Part shown: positions 54,601-63,600 of the stretch, piece by piece | How the letters are laid out: each line of letters begins with the position of its first letter | How positions within the stretch are numbered: the stretch's first letter is position 1 | The notes under the pieces: generated by a model | Database searches by the model: none | The model's input: only the letters and a program-made list of their open reading frames with translations | Told to the model about the DNA's origin: nothing | Source of the DNA: Volvox africanus | Lineage: Eukaryota; Chlorophyta; Chlorophyceae; Chlamydomonadales; Volvocaceae | Length of the DNA: 64,000 nucleotides | Direction: 5' to 3' | Assembly (NCBI GenBank): GCA_030268105.1 | Contig: BSDZ01000103.1 | Location: 496,001-560,000, forward strand | Position numbers and translations under genes: made by a program

Positions 54601-57600
54601 CCCTATGGTGGACGTCCGGGTTGGCGCTGCGTCAGTGTTGTTTCTCATTTGCTGCAGGGCAGTCCTCTGGATACCATTCATTCAGTACTTTAGATAATAT
54701 TCTATATATGGTAAAAGATATCACTTCAAGGAGCAAAATCCAATCATGGCAAGGGACGGCAAAGGTTGCGTGCCCTCGTGACCAGACCTTCACAAGGATA
54801 GGGTCGGAAGCAAGTCACACTCTGGAATTGGCAATGGTTTGGACATCAAAACATGGCACTCCCAACACAACAAACAAGTCATGCGCCCTGGACTCTGGCC
54901 ACTGTGTCTGTAAACTGAAATCAGCCGTTGGGATCCCCACCTTTTTCTCCAGCTTCAAGAAAGCCGACACCAACTCTTGTCCACTCAAAACTGAGTGTGT
55001 GATTACTTAGGGCGCCATTGTAATATGAGGCCCTCGCCTAGCATGGTAATGTACCTAGCTAGTATTAACAACCTGTATGTTGATTTAAACCAACGCTGAA
55101 AATGTATTGAGATACATTTTCTATTCATGCTTGACGGCCGGCTTGCAGAAACGTCACCACCGCCACCTCGGAAATCCCCCCTTCTACCATCGCCTCCGAG
55201 CCCACTGATTCCCGCCCATCCACCGATGCCGCCAAGACCTCCCCGTCCACCACTGGCCCCACCCAGTCCACCCCCTCGGGTACCTAGCCCACCTCGACGA
55301 CCATTGCCTCCAAGTCCCCCGCCCCGGCCCCCCAGCCCACCATTGCCTCCATCTCCTCTTCCAAGTCCCCCTAGCCCGCCTGTGCCACCCAGCCCACCAC
55401 CAAACTATCCCAGCCCACCTTCGCTACCATTCCCTTTGCCACCTTCACCCCACAAACCGCCTTCACCTGCTCCGAGCCCCCCTGGCCCTCCTAGCCCTGC
55501 ACCCTCTCTACCGCCATATACGCCAACATTTCCATTGCCTCCAAAGCCATTAAGTCCCGTAACACCAGCTGCGCCCTCACCGCCTACTTCACCGCTGTCT
55601 CCCACTCCGCCACTTTCTCCAGCCACAGGTATGTTAATACGGGTTATATACACTGATTTGTTGTTCCGATCTCCATCCTGCCCACTGTATCTGATGACCT
55701 TTTTCTGCCTGTGTGCAGTAAACATTGCGTTGTCTAAGCCGGCATATCCAGCAAACAGCAATTTTTGGGGGGCAGCTGAATATGCTGTTGATGGTGATTA
55801 TTCAACACTCATGGATACCTGGTCAGAAACGGCATACAGGTGGCTGTCTGTCGATCTCGGGGCCATCTGGGATATCAGCCGTTTTGTAATCGTTAAGCGC
55901 CAGGAATACTTTGACAGTACTGAGTACAGCACTGTTGACGAGGTTCGAGTTGGATATCGAAATATCAGTGTCTTGAACGACACGCTGGCCATTCAAGACA
56001 ATCCATTCGTGAAGTCAATTACGTCCAACACCACAGCTGTGGAGTTCATTACCGACGGCGCCTATAACTACAGCAAGTACACCGTGACATTAAATCCACC
56101 CGTCAGGGGACGATGGATTACAGTCGAAGGGCAACTGAATAAATGTGCGTAAAGCGATCGAGCGAGGTCATCGGGCGCATAGCTTGAATGGGTGCGAGTT
56201 GCTGTTGCAGTAACATGTATGGGTTGTACGTCCTCAATGCCGTGCTGTGTGCATCGGGAACGAATTAGCATCCAATTTATGCATCAAACTCGTCCATATT
56301 GTGACACCAAGGAATACTGATCTGCGCACGTGAAGGTGACCAGCAAGTATCTACTGGGCCTGTCTGTGGCGCGCTGTCCGCGACGCTCAGTTGCCCAAGC
56401 GGGTTGAACATCCTCTCGGTGATCTCAGCCTTCTACGGCCGCTCTGACAACACGACATGCCCTTTGGGAGGAGCCTTGCGGAACACCAGCTGCAGCGCCC
56501 CGGGTGTCTCTGATATTGTGAAGTACAATTGCTTGGGCAAAAACACATGTACGGTCTCCATGTCCTCCCTGGAGGATCCGTGTTTCGGCACCTACAAGTG
56601 GATTAACATCACTGTTTGCTGCTCGACGGGTATGTGGGCAGGAGCGGTGTTTATTTGCTTGACGAGCTGGGATCACTAACGGAACATACAATAATATGCA
56701 AGTTCGTAAAACCTGTGTGGCCCAATAGTCTCACACACAGCTTAGAAATAAAAAATCACAAGCCATATTACATTTTGGCGTGGCCCCAGTGTGAAGCCCT
56801 TGGGTGGCCCCTGCCCTGTGGGGTTGCGCATGTCTCTCTGAGTATGCATGTGTGTGTATACACACACACACCGTTACGTTACGGCCAAAAAGCAATATGA
56901 AAAGCAATATATATATAGCCTTATACTTTCTATTAGGCATTCCGTCGTATGTAGTTAATAAACAGTATTTGGATTTGGTGAGGTCACAGGTTTGGTCGAT
57001 ATTAACGCTTCTTCAGGAATAATTGTTTCCAAGAAGTGCCGCGTTTTACAGTACGAAACTCTGAGCTAACATTATTCGACCATTCATTTTGACGATCATC
57101 TTCCAGAATGGCAAGGACAATATACCCCGATATACAGGACAACTGACAAAGCAATTCGTTTAAGCTAACGTAATATATTTAAACATCACCTATTCGATCC
57201 AAAATTCTGTGGGCCACCGGCGTAATAAATCAAATGAGTATATATGTTTATATTTATTCGTTTCGCTGTCTCCACGCGCACTATCCAAGTCCGCAATCGA
57301 ACCTTTGACTCTCGTGCGTTCACATAGATGGGCCGATTTATTACCAAGCTTATGAATGTGTATTTTACCTGTGATGCTTAATAATGAAAGTTGTGAAACT
57401 CAACAACGCAACAACTCAACAATTTGCCTACGTGGCATGCATGCAAAGTGCGCAGATTGTCGAGTTGAGTAATTTATTATTCATTGACGTATAAGATTTA
57501 GCATGAGTTTTGTATTGTAAATAATACTACGTAACATAGCAAATGCCTTAACTCCAAATATAATATTGGATATACATCGTCTAGGGACCTGTTTTGCCCA

Positions 57601-60600
57601 CAAGCAATATCAGCTTGGGGTAAGAAAGCCGGTGGTGATTACGCAAAAGACAGTTTTTTATACTGGCATGCTTTCGACCAAGATTTACAGGCGAAGCACT
57701 TTGTCCCAGTGGCCGTTGATATCCGCGAAGGGTGCCCTGGTGGTGGGTCTGGTACGCGAATACATCATAGACATAGGTCGCCAGTTGATGCTTTCACTCA
57801 CTTGTTTGCAGGACTTATTAGCTGAGTAATAGAATTATGGTCAAGATCACCCTTAAACCAATTTTTGCTTCGGCGATAGAGGCTACATTTCTCAAGAGTT
57901 GTTCAGAGAACGTTTTGTGCTTTGATTATGCCGCCTCCTTGATTGACTAATAAATGTAACTTAAAACCATAAAACCAACCTTAATATTTTTATCTTGAAC
58001 TTATGAGAAATTATAAGAATTTATTCAGCTATTTAGTGCATTATGATCGATTTGTAGCTTTGGTAAAACTGAAAACTGAAGCTAAGAAAGCTGAAGAATT
58101 ATTTTCGAAGACATACTCATGACGCTAAATGCTGTACTGCCATTAGGGTAAGCTTTTTTGTTGGAAAACTCTAGAATACCCTAATACTTTCAGCTATTCA
58201 GCTTGATAGCAAAGAAGCTCACCGAAAAAGCTCTAGAGCCAAGGGAAACGTTCTAATGCGAAACTGGCGTAAGGAGTAGATATTAATGGAATCCGCTAGA
58301 AGTTATGCCACAAACTATAAGGCATATTCGTGTGACAATCAACTGACCACAAGCAGGCAAATGTTGATGAGCGCTCGGGCCGGATCCTCACACGAATAGA
58401 ATAGCCAACCGTTCATCAAGCATGCACAGGAATCTGGGAGGGTTTGGGAGTCGAAAAATAGCACTCCCAAATAATGCAGTGTGTACGCCCTTCACCACTG
58501 TGTGTGTATCTTATGTGTGCGTGCGCGCCCGTAAAATCTCACAACGTGCGTCTAAATGATACGGTACAGATATTGGGGGGTCCTCCTTCCTTCTAGCTTC
58601 AAGGATGCCGACACCAACCCTGGTCATTAATGGTTTTGGAAACATTGTTCTTTGTTGAGCTACTTCAGCTAAGGTTTATATATCGTTTCCATATCCCATT
58701 GTTTGCAGGTATATTTCTACAAGTTGCCGAGCTGGAAGTTTACGGCACACTCAGTAAGGAATTATTTATATGTATGTGTTGGTGTGTGTCTGCGATTTAT
58801 AAAATAAACTGCTGTTGTGATCTTGTTTTCTTGTGAGGTTGATACGCGCGCCTCCACCTGCCTTCAGTTGACGTCCTTAGTCGAAACTTGGCAATCAAGC
58901 TTATTTGACGTCTCAATAAAATATTCCAAAGCTCGCACCATACAATAGGTGGGTATATAGTAGGAAATAAAACATAGGTAGATACCATTAGGTCAGCTGC
59001 TAGCGGTATTTTTTCACTACCTCCCTCCCTCCTGTGATCAGTGCTGCAGCAAAAGCTAGTATTATTTATCTAAGGAATTCAGAAGAAGAAAGAGCAAAGT
59101 AGTGATATCTTAAGCTTAAAAATCCAATAAATATCAACCTACTAGCAGTAAGGAAAAATATTGTGTACAATATCATTCTGCTTATTAATCAAACACTGGA
59201 GGAATGGATTCAAGAAAATCCTTCGCATTGGTTCTGGTTTCATAATAGAAGGGGAAAATGAAGATTTAAAATCAAGTGTTAAAAATAGAAATTACTTAAA
59301 TATTACTACTTGTATGTGCACAGAGCTAATATAACTAAACATGCTTACATAAAGTAAAATTGATCCTCCATGACTTGCCCAGCTGCCAGCTATTTTATAT
59401 ATATATATATAAGTTTTAATGGTGCTGGAGTTCATGAAAACTTTTTAAACCGAAGCATCAGAAGTTATGGCAGTAAGTAACCACCTTGGAATCACGCTGG
59501 TGATAAATCCATATTTGTTTTAGGTTGTAGTTTATAAAACAGCCGTAGGATGACTGCCAGTATCCTATAACTATATATATATATATATGTATACACATTA
59601 TCATGTTATATATTATATAACATGTTATTTATAATCTATATAACATGCATATAATCAGGTGATCCTGTATACGAACATTTTCATGCTTAATGATTTTTGT
59701 GCTTTATTTACGGGGGGCTTCAGGCTTTATTATGGAATTCGAGCAGAGGCACTGCATGGCATTATTGGACACAACACTTTCCAGTTTCGAGGTATTTGCA
59801 GGAAAAGGAAACACAGGACACAGGATACAATGTTTAAAGAACAGGATACAATAATCGGCTTCTTATTAAACTGGACGTTGTAATGTAGACTACCGGACAT
59901 TAGGAAGCCTGACATTATGACGAAAATGTATTCGTTACATAGTATACGATAGTCGAAAGAAGACTTAATAGTTCTGTCCGGAGTTGGCTCAAATAGTCGC
60001 GCGTATAGCACTACAGATGGAACGAGCGGGGGTTCACTAGCGTACTGCCAAGTACAGCTCCAATAACGCGATTGTCGCTAGAACGGATTGCTACAAATCC
60101 CAACTGATACATCATATGATAACACGCCCCCTCGAGACGTTCCTAGCAACAAGTGACAAAAGATAACTCCAACCGGAAACCCTTTTGAAACCGAAAACGA
60201 AGCCAAACGTGCTCGCCCCAAGCAAACTCCGAATGCTTACTTCGCCAACCCCATTTCCTTAATGCACTTTTTGAACTTAATTTCTCCAAGCGCCTTCGTC
60301 AGCACATCTGCCACCATATCTTACACCAAACACCATGAGAAGCACAGCCTCACACCTAGAGACCCGCGCTTGGAATGTGGGATCTGCACATTGATCTGGT
60401 TGGAAATATTCCTTAAAATGGTGCACCCAAGAACGATCGTTACCCAATCACATCAGATCCCAAGCTCAACACTCTCATTAGATTTCAATGCCTGAGTACC
60501 TCGTGTACTGTTCCGGTCTTGGTCTGATGTTCCATCTTCACTGATGAGATCCCTGAGCTCTCCACCAGCGCGCCTGCAGCTTGTCCTTTTCCCCAGCTCC

Positions 60601-63600
60601 TTTTCCTATAATGGATCGCTATAGATCCCAACTGATACATCATTTGCTAACACCCAAAATAACACCCCAAACCCATGCATCGCACACGCTGCTGGAAAAA
60701 TGTTAGGAATTTATGTCAGGATTTCCGAGCAACGATATGCCATCAAATCATTCGTAAGCCATCACCCGGTCATTTTGTCTATGCTGCTACATCAAATGAT
60801 TGTCCAAATGATGGTCCAAACAAGCGTACAACACGCGGACTACTGCTGTTCGTGACGAGATGAAGATCGCCAAAAGCGAGTCGCGTAGGTCCGCCGAGGA
60901 TGATGAGGAAGGCTCTGATTTTTCCCAGACAAAGCTATTACAATCTTCGCTGTCTAAGTCCCTCCAAAAAGCCTCCTTGCAACTTGCTTTAGGTTATATA
61001 ATAAGTATACAAATTAAAATACAGTACATATCTTCATGCAAGGTGAGTGTCTAGGGGAAACAATAATGCACCCTCGTCATTTGTATTTACAATTACTGAC
61101 GTAGTAATCATCGACGGAATAATCATCTACGCTTTAATGCTATTTCTGTTGATGGTTGATCACAGGCACGTCACCATTGCCACCCTCACCATCGCCTCTA
61201 CCTCCTAAACCGAGCCCGCCCAATCCGTGGCCCATCCCGGCTGCCCCACAAGTCCCGGGCTCGCCATGGGCGCCATGGGCCCCAGATCAGGGTGCGACAT
61301 ATTATTACAGCTAGGATGTTCATACATACGTTACATCTGTGCACTTATACATGTTTGTATCACAGGTGCATAATGTTGTATCTCTGTTGTGTCAACCTAC
61401 AGAGGCTCAATCGAAAGATTACCATCTTGGCTCACTCCTTGACACTACCCGTAGATACCCCAGGATACTACACATAATTATGCAAGCGGTTGAAGACGAC
61501 ATGCGCACTGCTGAGTTCGTGCGTCGTGTTGTGCTGTCACATCCTGCCTTAAGCAAAGGCTCAATCGGAAGATTCCATACACGGTCCATCCCGGATAATG
61601 CCTCCCGTAGGCACTGCAGGATACTACACGTCGGATCAACATACATATTGGTGTATATGGATTATGTCAGCATGTATAATAATCATTACATGGTTAATGA
61701 AAGTTATGGTTCTAGTCGTACATGTACGGCCCACATACCAGCACAATATCAAGGTGCAGAAGCAGCCTCTCAGCATCTGGAGAGGCCTTTGCGGCTCTCA
61801 ACTACTGCAAGATAATCTAAAATTTAATTTAAATGTTTTTAAATTACTTATATTCCCTAATCATTTTCAGTTTTATTTATCTTACACAATTCACAGGAAA
61901 TATTGCTGTCGACAAGCCAACATATTCTTCTGGCGGATACTACCCAGGCGCGTTTGCGGTGGACGGTGACCTTAGTACGACTTCGCACTCTTACCCTGAT
62001 AACACTTACCCATGGATATCTGTTGATCTGGAAGCCATTTACGAGGTTAAGCTTGTCGTCATAATGAACAATGATGATTGCTGTTGGAATGATGTACTCG
62101 GTGGAGAAATTCGCATAGGCTTTCGAAGCATAACAGCCAAGGAAGACGAGGCAGCCATTTCAAGCAACCAGCTGATGTGGTCGCAGCAACCTGGTGTAGA
62201 TCACTATACCGGACCGACGGAGCCCTTACTCGTGCTGAGGCTGAATCCGCCTGCGATAGGCCGCTGGATAACTTTGCAGAATACTCTATCGGGAAGTAAG
62301 TACATTCTACATAACACCGACGGCGAACAATCTGAGCATGTGCACGAAGCTTGCTTATTATGTAGCAATTTATGTAAGTATGAGTTTATGTATCACGCAC
62401 CACAGCCAGCCGATCGATTGCCAGTTCACGCCAGGTTCACAAGCATTAGATGACAATGCTATAGTATGTTTGTATACGCCTCTTTCCATAATACGTACGT
62501 ACGTACAAAATAAATCTCATGTCCAAAAGATGTGCTATACACATGCATGTACATATATATGAATAATATATATACTAGTCACTAATACAAACAGAAGCTA
62601 TGACATGGCAAACCCGTCAGTGGGCTAGTGTTACTCATAATTTATATATGGTATGGTATGTTGGCTGTTGCGCAACAGCAAATATTAGCGGTAGTTCACT
62701 ATTACGCAACCCATAAAATGCGTTTAGTCCATCTATATCTATATAGATATCGCATTTAACGCATGCCGTACGTAATGCATGCGGTAACATTCCTCGTTTA
62801 TGCATGGCATCACGTAGTTCAGTTACGTAAGCGCACGCAGTAGTGTTCAGCATGCAGTTCTGGACTTACCTCGTAGCAACCCTGACGCTCATCTCATGTA
62901 AGCCATAATCACGTCGATTAACCTCCTATGCACGTATCTGTCCATCTAATCTGAAATAATCTGGCGCACACACTTCTAAAATCCTTCAGGATACCTGAGA
63001 GTTGCGGAGTTAGAAGTGTATGGCACAATCAGTAAGTCATCGATGCATGCAATCAGTAAAGAGAATGGTGGTGATAGGCTGGATGTGTATATTGAACGTA
63101 TTATGGCTTTAGCACCATCGAACCAAAATAATACCGAATTACAATAATATGTTGACCTTAGGTTGCCATCTGTTGGGATCTTGATCCAGCTGGGTTCTCA
63201 CTTAGTGTTTGTCGGGTACGTATGTATGTAGGCATATGTAAGGAACGCATAAGTAATAATTTTATGAGTGTTACACTGTGGGCGACTCGCCCTTCAAAGA
63301 CGAGCACCGGGGGTTCTGACCGGACCGAGCCACAGCGCAGGGGAGGAACACGTGGCTTTGTCTGTCTGTCCTGCCACGTGCGTAATAATTGCATATTTTG
63401 TAAGGATGGATGGGTGCGGTGTTCAGAGGGGATGGCCGTCTGCTGTTCTCATGTATATACATAAATTATATATATATGAGGTTTGTGAAATATGTAGTAA
63501 AAGTATATCAAATGACCTTATTCGTAGTAAGGATAAGACAAGACTAAAACTATGAATTATGTATCGCCCATACCAATGCATGGCTATTTACGAGATATCG

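Larger units (their letters stand above)
58754..61165 (+). other. Intron of gene 2 with Copia remnant, 2.4 kb
   Basis: AT-rich 58900-59700 with (TA)n near 59395 and 59572, then the LTR and pol remnant (59884-60320) and another LTR-end fragment near 60610-60655. No exon seen. Confidence 0.5.
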
